Of a stretch of DNA of 64,000 nt, positions 1-7,531 are shown piece after piece. Position numbers and translations under genes: made by a program. The stretch spans positions 62,001 through 126,000 of the forward strand of contig NZ_JENB01000004.1 of the NCBI RefSeq assembly GCF_000708715.2. The letters run 5' to 3'. The DNA comes from Pseudomonas putida W15Oct28. Its GTDB lineage: Bacteria > Pseudomonadota > Gammaproteobacteria > Pseudomonadales > Pseudomonadaceae. How positions within the stretch are numbered: position 1 is the first letter of the stretch; every line of letters begins with the position of its first letter. The notes below the pieces were generated by a model. The model did no database searches and had not been told where the DNA came from. It saw only the letters and a list, made by a program, of their open reading frames with translations.

Positions 1-18
1 CAAGGCCGCTCCCACAAA
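1..18. repeat. Partial REP element at window edge
   Basis: The window opens inside the outer end of a REP arm (CAAGGCCGCTCCCACA), the same sequence that ends the complete REP pairs at 31303-31421 and 60007-60133. The rest lies outside the window. Confidence 0.7.
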
Positions 19-89
19 AAGCACTCCGACCGCCAGCTACTCACAATCTTTACCTTTTCCTAACATTTCCACACTTGACCAACGGCATA

Positions 90-108
90 GATGATAAGCA
101 TTATCATT
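90..108. promoter_or_regulatory. Fur box upstream of the heme-uptake sigma factor
   Basis: ATGATAA-GCA-TTATCAT at 91-107 is a perfect 7-bp inverted repeat that closely matches the Fur consensus GATAATGATAATCATTATC. It lies 26 bp upstream of the GTG start of the sigma factor gene, where bound Fe-Fur would block transcription. This predicts induction of the locus under iron limitation. Confidence 0.85.
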
Positions 109-133
109 AACCTTTCGTCGGCCAGGTCCCCCC

Positions 134-646
134 GTGAGTCAGTCCCGGTTCAACTCCGTCTTCCTCGTCCAGCGCCTTACCCTGCTGCGCACCTTGCAGC
201 GCATGGTCGGCAACCCCAGCACGGCCGAAGACCTGCTGCAGGAAACCTACCTGCGGGTGTCTCGCGCCTTGGGCGAGCGGCCCATCGAGCATATCGAGCC
301 GTTCGTGTTCCAGACCGCGCGCAACCTGGCGCTGGACCACCTGCGCGCACGCCGGGTGCAGGCACGCATGCTGGTCGACGATGTCCCTGACGAAGTGCTG
401 CACAGCGTGGCCGCGCCCGCTACCAGCAGCGAGGATGCCGCCCATGCCGAGCAGTTGCTCAAGCACCTGAGTGTCAGCCTCAACCAGCTGAGCGAACGCC
501 AGCAGCGCATCTTCATCCTCAGCCGACTGCATGGCGCCACCTACCTGGAAATTGCCGAACAACTGAGTGTTTCGCCCAGCACGGTGCAGAAGGAATTGAA
601 ACTGATCATGGCGATCTGCATGGGTGTTGCCGAGCGCCTCAAGTAG
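134..646 (+). CDS. FecI-type ECF sigma factor (iron starvation, heme uptake)
   Basis: This 170-residue protein has the two-domain layout of an extracytoplasmic-function sigma factor. Region 2 covers roughly residues 10-77 (AEDLLQETYLRV, FVFQTARNLALDHLRARR). Region 4 covers roughly 108-160, with a helix-turn-helix near YLEIAEQLSVSPSTVQKEL. FecI-group sigma factors direct RNA polymerase to the gene of a cognate TonB-dependent receptor after a FecR-type protein relays a surface signal. Both partners follow directly. A Fur box lies just upstream. The start is GTG with only a weak ribosome site. The order matches the hxuIRA heme system of P. aeruginosa, but orthology is inferred from context and no symbol is assigned. 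Confidence 0.88.
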   Translation: MSQSRFNSVFLVQRLTLLRTLQRMVGNPSTAEDLLQETYLRVSRALGERPIEHIEPFVFQTARNLALDHLRARRVQARMLVDDVPDEVLHSVAAPATSSEDAAHAEQLLKHLSVSLNQLSERQQRIFILSRLHGATYLEIAEQLSVSPSTVQKELKLIMAICMGVAERLK

Positions 647-733
647 TCCGGGCGCAGCCGAGCGGTAACGCAAAGCCCTTGCCACACCCCGCCTTAGCCT
701 TGATCATTCGCAAAAACCATTCAAGGATTCGCC

Positions 734-1696
734 GTGACTGACAGCCCCGCCTCTCGCCCGTCACCTGCCGGGCCCTGTGCCCGTGCTCGTGCCATGGACG
801 AGGCGCTGGACTGGCTGGTGCGCCTGCAATGCGCCGATACCGAGGACACCCAGGCCTTTGAAGCCTGGCTGAGCGCCGCACCGGAAAACGCCGAGGCCTA
901 TGTCGAGGCAGAAGCACTGTGGAACGGTACGCCGTTGCACCAGGCGGCCACGCAGATGCACCAGCAGCAACGCCGCTCGTGGCGCGGGCGCATGCGCAGC
1001 CACTGGAAACCCCTGGCCACCGCCGCAGTGCTGCTGGTCGGGCTGTTCACCGTCGGTAACCTGCCCACCCGTTTGCAGGCCGACCACCTGACCGTGGTGG
1101 GCGAGCGCCAGCGCCTGCAGCTGGAAGACGGCGCGAAAGTGCTGCTCAACACCAACTCGGCATTTGCCAGCGACCGCCGGGACGGCCGCCAGGTCGCCCG
1201 CCTGCTGCAGGGTGAGGCTTACTTCCAGATACCCGAGGGCGCACTGCTGCCGCTTGAGGTAGAGGCCGGGCCGTTGCGCGCACAGGTGCGCGATACCGAC
1301 TTTGCCGTGCGCTACCTCGATGGTGAGGCCCAGGTGCGGGTGCAACGCGGCGATGTCGACCTGCAAGGGGCACGCGACCAGCGCATCCGCCTGAGTGCCG
1401 GAGACAGCATCAGCGTTGGCCCGCAGGGCTTCGGCCAACGCCAACGCGCCGACATGCAAAAGGACCTGGCCTGGGTCGACGGCCGCCTGGTGTTCGAGAA
1501 TTGCCCGTTGAGCCAGGTGCTGGCTGAAGTACGGCGCTACTACCCAGGCTGGATCATCAGCCGCAATGCCCAGCTGGAAGACGTTGCAGTCACTGGCAAC
1601 TACCGCCTCGACCAGCCGCTGGAAACCCTGCGCGCACTGGCCCACATCACCTCGGCACAGCTGCATGAGTACCCTGCGCTGGTGATTCTGAACTGA
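734..1696 (+). CDS. FecR-family sigma factor regulator
   Basis: This 320-residue inner-membrane regulator pairs with the sigma factor upstream. The cytosolic N-terminus (about 20-80) carries the DUF4880-type helical region that binds the sigma factor (ALDWLVRLQ, FEAWLSAAPENAEAY). A single membrane segment lies at about 93-110. The periplasmic part holds the FecR domain (about 120-235) and a C-terminal region that should contact the receptor's signalling domain. Such proteins both restrain and activate their sigma factor, often through regulated proteolysis of the periplasmic part. The start is GTG at 734, 87 bp after the sigma gene, so the two are probably co-transcribed. Confidence 0.88.
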   Translation: MTDSPASRPSPAGPCARARAMDEALDWLVRLQCADTEDTQAFEAWLSAAPENAEAYVEAEALWNGTPLHQAATQMHQQQRRSWRGRMRSHWKPLATAAVLLVGLFTVGNLPTRLQADHLTVVGERQRLQLEDGAKVLLNTNSAFASDRRDGRQVARLLQGEAYFQIPEGALLPLEVEAGPLRAQVRDTDFAVRYLDGEAQVRVQRGDVDLQGARDQRIRLSAGDSISVGPQGFGQRQRADMQKDLAWVDGRLVFENCPLSQVLAEVRRYYPGWIISRNAQLEDVAVTGNYRLDQPLETLRALAHITSAQLHEYPALVILN

Positions 1697-1759
1697 CCCC
1701 GAAATTATTTTTACGCGATCGCCCTGCCCCGCCCGTCTCGTTATAGCCAATGCAACTGA

Positions 1760-1779
1760 TTCTTGTTTGAAAACGAGAA
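1760..1779. promoter_or_regulatory. Imperfect dyad in front of the receptor gene
   Basis: TTCTTGTTTGAAAACGAGAA is an imperfect inverted repeat in which TTCT.GTTT pairs with AAAC.AGAA. It lies 43 bp before the receptor start, in the gap where the cognate ECF promoter is expected. It could be part of that promoter or a regulator site. It does not match the Fur consensus well. Confidence 0.3.
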
Positions 1780-1822
1780 CAGCAATCACCTATAACAGCC
1801 CGCGCATCAGGGAGCGCTTTCG

Positions 1823-4426
1823 ATGTCCACTGGTCCAACCCGCTCGTCCACCCTTCCTGGCCGTACAGGGCAACTGTCCCTGCTGAGCCTTTCGTTGCTG
1901 AATCTTGCCCTGCTCGCCAGTGGCGCCTGCAGCCTGCCGGCGCTTGCCGCCGATCCGGCCCAGGCCAGCAGCCCGCGCATGGGTGACTACCGCTTCAGCA
2001 TCGGCCAGCAGCCGCTGGTGTCGGCGATCAACGCCTTCAGCCAGGTCACCGGCTGGCAGGTCGGCTTCAGCGCCGAGCTGGCCGACGGCGTGGCTTCGCC
2101 GGGTGTGCAAGGCTCACTGCCGCCAGATGCCGCCCTCAAGCGCCTGCTGCAGGGTACCGGGCTGAGTTTTCGCAAGATCAGCAACGGCAACGTGGTGCTT
2201 GAGCGCCAGACTGGCGGCAACGTGATCGCCCTGCAGCAGGTGACCGTCAGCGCCACCCGTAGCGCCCAGGACGTCAGCCAGGTGCCGAGCACCGTCAGCG
2301 TGCAGACCCGCGAGCAACTGGACCGGCAGAACGTCAACAACATCCAGGACCTGGTGCGCTACGAGCCGGGTGTGTCGGTGGCCGGTACCGGCCAGCGCAG
2401 CGGCACGAACGGCTACAACATCCGTGGTATCGACGGCGAGCGGATCCTCACCCAGGTGGACGGCGTGTCGATCCCGGACAGCTTCTTCTACGGCCCCTAT
2501 GCCCAGACCCAACGCAACTACGTCGACCCGGAAATCGTCAAGCGCGTGGAAATCCTCCGCGGCCCGGCCTCGGTGCTGTACGGCAGCAACGCCATCGGCG
2601 GCGCGGTGAGCTATTTCACCCTCGACCCCGACGACATCATCAAGCCCGGCAAGGACGTGGGTGCGCGGCTGAAGACCGGCTACAGCTCGGCCGACGAGAG
2701 CTGGCTGACCTCCGCCACCGTCGCCGGCCGCGAGGGTGATTTCGATGGCCTGCTGCACCTGAGCCAACGCAACGGCCACGAGACCGAAACCCACGGCAGC
2801 CACAGCGGTGCCGGCCTGTCGCGCACCGAAGCCAACCCGATGGACGTGCGCACCACCAACGTACTGGCCAAGCTTGGCTGGAATTACGCCGACGACGCGC
2901 GCCTGGGCGTCACCTACGAGCGCTACAAGGATGACCGCGACCAGAACATCCTCAGCGCCGTGGGCGGGCCGTTCATTCCGGGCTTTGGCGGCACGGGCTA
3001 CTACAAGGCGCGCAGTGGCAACGACACCATCAGCCGCGAGCGCTTCGGCATCAACCATGAGTTCGGCCTGGACTCGCTGGTCGCTGACCACGTCAAGTGG
3101 AGCCTGAACTACCAGATCGCCAAGACCGACCAGCACACCGAAGAAGTCTACGCACCACCTGGTCGCCAGGTACTGCGCACCCGCGACACCACCTACAAGG
3201 ACCGCCAGTGGGTGTTCGACGCCCAGCTGGACAAGGCCTTCAGCATCGGCGTCACCGACCACCTGCTGACCTATGGCACCACGATCAAGCACGAGAAAAT
3301 CACGGGTTCGCGCAGCGGCACCGGCACCTGCCTGGCCGTGGGCTCCGGTTGCTCCGCCGCCGGCGCCGAACGCCCGGCAGACGGCCAGGTGCTGGTCAGC
3401 GACTTCCCGGACCCGACCGTGAACACCTACAGCCTGTTCGTGCAGGACGAAATCCGCTGGAACAACTGGACCTTCATGCCCGGTGCACGCTACGACTACA
3501 CGCACATGGAACCGAAGTTCACCGAAGAATTCCTGCGTGGCCTGGAGTCCACCGGCACAGCCCCCACCTCCCAGGACGACTCGGACAAGAAGTGGCACCG
3601 CGTTTCGCCCAAGTTCGGCATGACCTACACCTTCAACGACAACTACACCTGGTATGGCCAGTACGCCGAAGGCTTCCGCACCCCGACCGCCAAGTCCATG
3701 TACGGGAAATTCGTCAACCTTGAGGAAGGTTACCGCGTAGAAGGCAACCCAGGCCTGGAACCGGAAAAGAGCAAGAGCTACGAAACCGGCCTGCGTGGCA
3801 ACTTCGACGCAGGTAACTTCGACGTGGCGGTGTTCTACAACAAGTACCGCGACTTCATCGACGAAGATGCGGTGCAAAGCGCCAACCTGGAACAGACCTT
3901 CCAGGCCAACAACATCAAGCACGCCACCATCAAGGGGGCCGAGTTCAAGGGCCGCCTGAACCTCGACCACTTCGGCGCGCCGCAAGGCCTGTATACCCAG
4001 GGTTCGATTGCCTACACCTATGGTCGCAACGATGACACCGGTGAGCCACTGAACAGCATCAACCCGCTGAAGGGCGTGCTCGGCCTGGGTTACGAGCAGC
4101 AGAACTACGGCGGCCTGCTGAGCTGGACGCTGGTCAAGCGCAAGACCCGTGTCGACGACTCCAGCTTCTACTCGCCCGACGGTTCAAGTTCGAAGTTCCG
4201 CACCCCGGGTTACGGCGTGCTGGACCTGACCGGCTTCTACAAGGTCACCGACGACGTGACCATCAACGCCGGCCTGTACAACCTCACCGACAAGAAGTAC
4301 TGGCAGTGGGATTCGGTACGCAGCTACGACGGCCAGGGTGAAGCGGCTGTGACCCAGCCAGCCAACATCGACCGCCTGACCATGCCGGGGCGCAACTTCG
4401 GTATCAATGTGGTTTGGGATATCTGA
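1823..4426 (+). CDS. TonB-dependent heme/hemoprotein receptor with signalling (STN) domain
   Basis: This 867-residue outer-membrane receptor has a signal peptide that probably ends near residue 43 (LPALAA). The secretin/TonB short N-terminal (STN) signalling domain lies at about 57-127 (LVSAINAFSQVTGWQVGFS). A TonB-box-like stretch at about 136-147 is followed by the plug (NIRGIDGERILTQVDG, VEILRGPASVLYGSNAIGG) and the beta barrel. The STN domain marks a transducer receptor that signals to FecR. The FRTP (about 618) and NPGLEPE (about 642) boxes resemble the FRAP/NPNL boxes of heme receptors, but no histidine lies between them. The downstream heme oxygenase supports heme as substrate. HasR is a less likely identity because no hasA gene is present. 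The best analogue I know is HxuA. Confidence 0.85.
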   Translation: MSTGPTRSSTLPGRTGQLSLLSLSLLNLALLASGACSLPALAADPAQASSPRMGDYRFSIGQQPLVSAINAFSQVTGWQVGFSAELADGVASPGVQGSLPPDAALKRLLQGTGLSFRKISNGNVVLERQTGGNVIALQQVTVSATRSAQDVSQVPSTVSVQTREQLDRQNVNNIQDLVRYEPGVSVAGTGQRSGTNGYNIRGIDGERILTQVDGVSIPDSFFYGPYAQTQRNYVDPEIVKRVEILRGPASVLYGSNAIGGAVSYFTLDPDDIIKPGKDVGARLKTGYSSADESWLTSATVAGREGDFDGLLHLSQRNGHETETHGSHSGAGLSRTEANPMDVRTTNVLAKLGWNYADDARLGVTYERYKDDRDQNILSAVGGPFIPGFGGTGYYKARSGNDTISRERFGINHEFGLDSLVADHVKWSLNYQIAKTDQHTEEVYAPPGRQVLRTRDTTYKDRQWVFDAQLDKAFSIGVTDHLLTYGTTIKHEKITGSRSGTGTCLAVGSGCSAAGAERPADGQVLVSDFPDPTVNTYSLFVQDEIRWNNWTFMPGARYDYTHMEPKFTEEFLRGLESTGTAPTSQDDSDKKWHRVSPKFGMTYTFNDNYTWYGQYAEGFRTPTAKSMYGKFVNLEEGYRVEGNPGLEPEKSKSYETGLRGNFDAGNFDVAVFYNKYRDFIDEDAVQSANLEQTFQANNIKHATIKGAEFKGRLNLDHFGAPQGLYTQGSIAYTYGRNDDTGEPLNSINPLKGVLGLGYEQQNYGGLLSWTLVKRKTRVDDSSFYSPDGSSSKFRTPGYGVLDLTGFYKVTDDVTINAGLYNLTDKKYWQWDSVRSYDGQGEAAVTQPANIDRLTMPGRNFGINVVWDI

Positions 4427-4436
4427 TCCCTCACGC

Positions 4437-4543
4437 CTGTACCGGCCTCTTCGCGGGCGCGCCCGCTCCCACAGGAACATCACAGGTCCAAGGCCTGCGT
4501 TGAACCTGTGGGAGCGGGCATGCCCGCGAAGAGGCCGGTACAG
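4437..4543. repeat. REP pair (inverted), GCGGGC/GCCCGCGAA class
   Basis: Two near-perfect 39-nt arms (4437-4475 and 4505-4543) face each other across about 29 nt. They read CTGTACCGGCCTCTTCGCGG and onward, then its reverse complement. This is a Pseudomonas REP doublet between the receptor and hemO genes. It may end or stabilise the receptor transcript. Confidence 0.9.
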
Positions 4544-4629
4544 ACAACACTAAAACCCAGTTTTTTTACTGTCCCGCCCCCTCTGTTTCGTCTTGTATCT
4601 AGACGCCCCTCTTTCCAAGGACTGCCCCC

Positions 4630-5223
4630 ATGACCGAACGCCCAGCCCTGCGCTCCCAGCGCCTGAACCAGATCACCCACGCCCCGCACGCCGAGCTGGA
4701 TGCCCTGGTCAAATCCCACGCGCCCTTCGACAGCCGCGAAAGCTTCGCCCGCTTCGTCGTTGCCCAGTACCTGTTCCAGTCCGAGCTGCAAGCCCTGTAC
4801 AACGACCCGCAGCTGATCGCCATCGTCCCCGACCTGGCCGAGCGCTGCCGTGCCGACCAGGCCCGCCTGGACCTCGCCGACCTCGACACCGAAGTGCCAG
4901 CCGCCGTGCCGGGCGCCGTGGGCAAGCCGAGCCTGGGCGAGGCAATGGGCTGGATCTTCGTCTCTGAAGGCTCCAAACTGGGCGCTGCGTTTCTGATCAA
5001 GCGTGCCGTGGCCCTGGAGCTGTCCGACAGCTTCGGTGCCCGCCACCTGGGCGAGCCAGCCGGTGGACGTGCCGAGGGCTGGAAACAGTTCACTCGCATC
5101 CTCGACGGCCTTGAGCTGTCGGCTGAAGAGGAAGCCGCTGCCGAGCGCGGTGCAGTTGCGGCCTTCGAGCGTTTCACCGAACTGCTCAAACATGCCTATG
5201 CTGCGGATGCCGCGCTGGTCTGA
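4630..5223 (+). CDS. hemO: Heme oxygenase, PigA/HemO type
   Basis: This 197-residue cytosolic enzyme opens imported heme to release iron, CO and biliverdin. It belongs to the bacterial HemO/PigA family. The motif GWIFVSEGSKLGAAFL is nearly identical to that of P. aeruginosa PigA, and PHAEL supplies the probable proximal heme ligand His20. The family-typical ends FGARHL.EP.GGRA.GWK and the C-terminal LLKHAY are present. Length is normal for the family. An AAGGA ribosome site at about 4617 fits the ATG start. It lies downstream of the receptor, separated by a REP pair, so it may have its own promoter. I saw no clear Fur box directly in front of it. Confidence 0.93.
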   Translation: MTERPALRSQRLNQITHAPHAELDALVKSHAPFDSRESFARFVVAQYLFQSELQALYNDPQLIAIVPDLAERCRADQARLDLADLDTEVPAAVPGAVGKPSLGEAMGWIFVSEGSKLGAAFLIKRAVALELSDSFGARHLGEPAGGRAEGWKQFTRILDGLELSAEEEAAAERGAVAAFERFTELLKHAYAADAALV

Positions 5224-5275
5224 TACGCCGTACCCGGCCACCCTACCGGTGGCCGAACCGTTTTGCAGTGAGACC

Positions 5276-5689
5276 ATGACCCAACCTGCCCGCTCGAAGA
5301 TCGCCCGCCTGTTGTATGGAATCCTGGCTTACGTGAGCCTCGGGGTGGGCCTGGTCGCGATCGTCATTCCCGGCTTGCCCACCACCGAATTCATCCTGCT
5401 GGCCGCCTGGGCGGCGACCCGCAGCTCGCCGCGCCTGTCTGCCTGGCTGGAGAACCATCGGCTGTTCGGGCCAATCCTCTACAACTGGCGCAATGGCAAG
5501 GTGATCCAGCGTCGGGCCAAGGTAAGCGCGACCATCAGCATGCTGCTGTGCGCGGGGCTGATGCTGACGTTTCTGGAACACCACTGGCCGGTGTTCCTGG
5601 CAATCGCCGGCATGACCCTGGGCAACCTGTGGATCTGGTCACGCCCGGAGCACGCCTGCCCTGCCCCGTCACAAGCTCAACAACCCTGA
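5276..5689 (+). CDS. DUF454 (YbaN-type) inner-membrane protein
   Basis: This 137-residue membrane protein has hydrophobic segments at about 11-31, 33-45 and 84-118. It carries the DUF454 hallmarks IPGLPTTEFILLAAWAATRSSPRL and WLENHRLFGP. The biochemical role of this family is unknown. It sits 52 bp after hemO, which suggests co-transcription and a possible link to heme or iron handling. The ATG at 5276 is preferred because upstream in-frame sequence lies inside hemO. Its last 21 bases overlap the convergent antiporter gene. Confidence 0.8.
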   Translation: MTQPARSKIARLLYGILAYVSLGVGLVAIVIPGLPTTEFILLAAWAATRSSPRLSAWLENHRLFGPILYNWRNGKVIQRRAKVSATISMLLCAGLMLTFLEHHWPVFLAIAGMTLGNLWIWSRPEHACPAPSQAQQP

Positions 5690-7096
5690 ATACAGGCCGT
5701 AGGCCGCCAGTGCAGCGCCCGCCAGCACGGCGGCGAAAATCAGCTTTTCCCAGGTGGTGAACAACGCCTTGCCCTGCTCATGCTTGGCCCTGGCAAACAG
5801 GATCACACCGGGGGCATACAGCAGCGCCGACAGCAGCAGGTACTTGAGCCCGCCGGCATACAACAGCCATACGGCATACAGCAAGGCAACCAGCGCCACC
5901 AGCAAGTCCTTGCGCCGCAACCCTGGCTGCCCGGCATAGGTTTCTGCACGTACCGCCAGCAGCACAGCGTATGCTGCCGACCACAGGTAGGGCACCAGGA
6001 TCATCGACGATGCCAGGTAGATGAGGCTGGTGTAGGTACCGGCCGAGAACAGCGTAATCAGCAGGAAGCCCTGGATCATGCAGTTGGTCAGCCACAGGGC
6101 GTTGGCGGGCACATGGTTGGCGTTTTCCTTGGCCAGGAAGCGCGGCATGGTCTTGTCCCGCGCCGTGGCAAAGAGGATCTCGGCACACAGCAGCGCCCAG
6201 GACAGCAAGGCGCCTAGCAACGAGACCGCCAGGCCCAGGCTGATGAGCAAGGCGCCCCAGGGGCCGACGATATGCTCCAGCACCGAGGCCAGCGAGGGGT
6301 TCTGCAGCCCGGCCAGTTCCGGCTGGGTCATCACCCCCAGCGACAACACGTTGACCAGCACCAGCAGCGCCAGCACCCCGAGAAAGCCGATGACGGTGGC
6401 CTTGCCCACGTCCGAACGACGCTCGGCGCGCCCGGAGTACACGCTGGCCCCCTCGATGCCGATGAACACGAATACGGTCACCAGCATCATGTTACGCACC
6501 TGCTCCAGCACGCTGCCGAATTGCGGGTTGCTCAAGCCCCAGATGTCACGGGTGAAAATGTCGGCGCGAAAGGCGAACGCCGCAATCACCACGAACATCA
6601 GCAACGGCACCACCTTGGCCACGGTGGTCACCTGGTTGATGAACGCGGCTTCCTTGATGCCGCGCAGCACCAGGAAATGCACCGACCACAGCAGCAGCGA
6701 GGCACAACCGATGGCGATCGGCGTGTTGCCTTCTCCGAAAACCGGAAAGTAGAAGCCCAGGGTACTGAACAGCAGTACGAAATAGCCGACGTTGCCCAGC
6801 CAGGCGCTGATCCAGTAGCCCCAGGCCGAAGAGAAGCCCATGTAGTCGCCGAAGCCTGCCTTGGCATAGGCGTACACCCCCGAATCCAGTTCCGGCTTGC
6901 GGTTGGCCAGGGTCTGGAATACGAAGGCCAGGGCCAGCATGCCAACGGCGGTGATACACCAGCCGATCAGCACCGCCCCGACATCGGCACGCGCCGCCAT
7001 ATTCTGCGGCAGCGAAAAAATCCCGCCACCAATCATCGAGCCGACCACCAGCGCGATCAGCGCGCCCAGGCGCAGCTTCTGTCCCGGTTCGCTCAT
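5669..7096 (-). CDS. ArcD-type basic amino acid antiporter (second paralogue)
   Basis: This 475-residue APC-superfamily permease has about 12-13 membrane segments. It opens with KLRLGALIALVVGSMIGGGIFSLPQNMA, the glycine-rich first helix that binds the substrate alpha-amino and carboxyl groups. It is closely similar along its full length to the divergent arcD gene at 7532-8959 and has the same length, so it probably also exchanges arginine for ornithine or a related amino acid. The ATG at 7096 is chosen because GGGGG lies 4 bases upstream. A longer in-frame start at 7123 has no such site. It faces away from arcDABC, so its control may differ. Its 3' end overlaps the DUF454 gene by 21 bp. Confidence 0.88.
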   Translation of the reverse strand: MSEPGQKLRLGALIALVVGSMIGGGIFSLPQNMAARADVGAVLIGWCITAVGMLALAFVFQTLANRKPELDSGVYAYAKAGFGDYMGFSSAWGYWISAWLGNVGYFVLLFSTLGFYFPVFGEGNTPIAIGCASLLLWSVHFLVLRGIKEAAFINQVTTVAKVVPLLMFVVIAAFAFRADIFTRDIWGLSNPQFGSVLEQVRNMMLVTVFVFIGIEGASVYSGRAERRSDVGKATVIGFLGVLALLVLVNVLSLGVMTQPELAGLQNPSLASVLEHIVGPWGALLISLGLAVSLLGALLSWALLCAEILFATARDKTMPRFLAKENANHVPANALWLTNCMIQGFLLITLFSAGTYTSLIYLASSMILVPYLWSAAYAVLLAVRAETYAGQPGLRRKDLLVALVALLYAVWLLYAGGLKYLLLSALLYAPGVILFARAKHEQGKALFTTWEKLIFAAVLAGAALAAYGLYSGLLSL

Positions 7097-7263
7097 GCAA
7101 CCCCCATTTTCTCGCGCTGTCATGCCTTTGAAACAGCCCTGCGGGCCATATAGATGTTGTTACTTATAATGGAACAAGCCATTCAAGCTATAGCACTCAT
7201 AACTGCTTTGTCTATGCACCATTCCTTTAAAAGCTAGCAGCTGCACAGCAACTAGAAAAGTTC

Positions 7264-7277
7264 CTGATAAAACTCAA
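7264..7277. promoter_or_regulatory. Upstream ANR-like box
   Basis: CTGAT-AAAA-CTCAA matches the ANR/FNR consensus TTGAT-N4-ATCAA at 8 of 10 positions. It lies about 240 bp before the inferred arcD transcription start, too far for direct class II activation. It could serve the divergent antiporter gene. Confidence 0.4.
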
Positions 7278-7421
7278 AATTCTTGTGAAAAATTTGCGAA
7301 AGCGGCAAAAGCAGCTAGCTTCAAGCATCGCAAGCTGAACAGAGCGTTTGCTCTAGAAAGACATGGAGGTGCCAGCGCGCAAGGCTTGCAGCATCAGCTG
7401 TCGGCACTCTCCAGGAGCACC

Positions 7422-7447
7422 CGTGAAGGAAATTTCCTACCTTCACG
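7422..7447. repeat. Perfect 8-bp inverted repeat upstream of arcD
   Basis: CGTGAAGG (7422-7429) and CCTTCACG (7440-7447) are exact reverse complements around a 10-nt loop. The dyad lies just upstream of the ANR-like box. It could be a second regulator site. No known regulator is assigned. Confidence 0.4.
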
Positions 7448-7457
7448 TCGCCTTAAA

Positions 7458-7499
7458 CTGACACAAGTCAGCTTACGGCAACGGCGTCGGATTTATGCT
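7458..7499 (+). promoter_or_regulatory. arcD promoter with ANR-like box at about -41.5
   Basis: CTGAC-ACAA-GTCAG at 7458-7471 is a perfect palindrome that keeps the FNR-family core TGA-N6-TCA. A -10-like hexamer TATGCT lies at 7494-7499 and gives a start near 7506. That puts the palindrome centre (7464.5) at -41.5, the class II position used by ANR at the P. aeruginosa arc promoter. This fits oxygen-limited induction of arcDABC. Confidence 0.62.
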
Positions 7500-7511
7500 G
7501 ACGTCAACTTT

Positions 7512-7524
7512 CTCCTGGCAGGAG
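7512..7524 (+). promoter_or_regulatory. arcD ribosome binding site within a small hairpin
   Basis: AGGAG (7520-7524) can pair with CTCCT (7512-7516) across a 3-nt loop. The site is correctly spaced from the ATG at 7532. The hairpin is short, so an effect on translation is only a possibility. Confidence 0.4.
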
Positions 7525-7531
7525 TTGTTAA

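Larger units (their letters stand above)
7097..7531. other. Divergent intergenic region between the two antiporter genes
   Basis: This 435-bp AT-rich gap has no credible gene. It holds the promoter of arcD with two ANR-like boxes (7264-7277 and 7458-7471), a perfect 8-bp inverted repeat (7422-7447) and a ribosome site embedded in a short hairpin (7512-7524). The promoter of the minus-strand antiporter must also lie here, but I could not place it. I could not assign ArgR boxes with confidence. Confidence 0.6.

Noticed and set aside
1823..4426. HasR hemophore receptor
   Set aside because: No hasA hemophore or HasDEF secretion genes are next to it; an Hxu-type heme receptor fits the gene order better.
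7381..7460. ArgR operator half-sites before arcD
   Set aside because: TGTCGG and CGTCGC stretches were noted, but spacing and matches to the Pseudomonas ArgR consensus are too weak to annotate.
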